The notes under the pieces were generated by a model. That model was not told where the DNA came from and made no database searches. It saw only the letters and a list, made by a program, of their open reading frames with translations. DNA of 6,398 bases. Source: Sphingomonadales bacterium. Lineage in GTDB: Bacteria > Pseudomonadota > Alphaproteobacteria > Sphingomonadales > Sphingomonadaceae. The DNA lies in NCBI GenBank assembly GCA_017304125.1, contig JAFKLV010000261.1:13569-19966 (forward strand), read 5' to 3'. A program made the position numbers and the translations under genes. Below, one piece after another: positions 6,313 through 6,398 of the stretch (positions are counted from its first letter, which is position 1; each line of letters starts with the position of its first letter).

Positions 6313-6398
6313 ATGCCTCAGCCCGCACGACGCCAAGACTATGCGCCCGAGCCGCGGACGGTTTCGCTGCCCGAACCCCGCTGGATCGCGGGCGACGG
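6313..6398 (+). CDS. Start of an unrecognised gene (28 codons, runs off window)
   Basis: An ATG at 6313 preceded by AGGGAG with 6-nt spacing opens a frame that continues to the window edge: MPQPARRQDYAPEPRTVSLP, then EPRWIAGD. The visible part is proline- and arginine-rich, has no signal peptide or membrane segment, and looks like a flexible cytoplasmic N-terminus; I cannot assign a family from it. The 86-nt gap after cysNC, the repeated element and the CtrA-like box suggest it has its own promoter and is not simply part of the sulfate operon, although no terminator separates them. The start is well supported; the product is unknown. Confidence 0.65.
   Translation, partial: MPQPARRQDYAPEPRTVSLPEPRWIAGD

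Overview
The window reads as ordinary chromosome of a GC-rich alphaproteobacterium, most likely a sphingomonad. The basis is the base composition, the protein flavour (a queuine tRNA-ribosyltransferase whose catalytic and zinc residues sit at a constant offset of 8 from those of Zymomonas mobilis, a CysN-CysC fusion, a basic/alanine-rich LuxR-type regulator) and a near-consensus CtrA-like box at the right end. I see no mobile element, tRNA, rRNA, CRISPR array or phage gene, and the window is not obviously an accessory island.

Left half, minus strand (3345 down to 1). A LuxR-type HTH regulator (2377-3345) is closed by a strong intrinsic terminator (2277-2317). After a gap comes a tightly packed minus-strand cluster: an exported EF-hand protein (1629-2123), tgt for tRNA queuosine synthesis (467-1606), a 65-residue single-pass membrane protein starting with GTG 2 nt after the tgt stop (267-464), and the first 90 codons of a probable GNAT-type acetyltransferase whose ATG overlaps the preceding stop (ATGA; 270 to the window edge). 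Spacings of 22, 2 and -4 nt suggest one operon.

Right half, plus strand. cysD (3399-4313) and a fused cysN-cysC gene (4313-6226) overlap by one base and form the sulfate-activation unit: sulfate is turned into APS by the CysD/CysN ATP sulfurylase and then into PAPS by the C-terminal APS kinase domain. The unit is divergent from the LuxR-type gene with only 53 nt between start codons, and that gap holds a perfect 14-bp palindrome. After cysNC, an 86-nt intergenic region carries a 23-bp-period direct repeat and a CtrA-like box, followed by the well-supported start of an unrecognised gene that runs off the window (6313-6398).

Most of the content is conserved housekeeping metabolism. The points most worth checking are regulatory: the palindrome between the LuxR-type gene and cysD, the repeated element before the last gene, and the short stretch between the LuxR-type gene and its terminator. 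No previously undescribed multi-gene system is evident.
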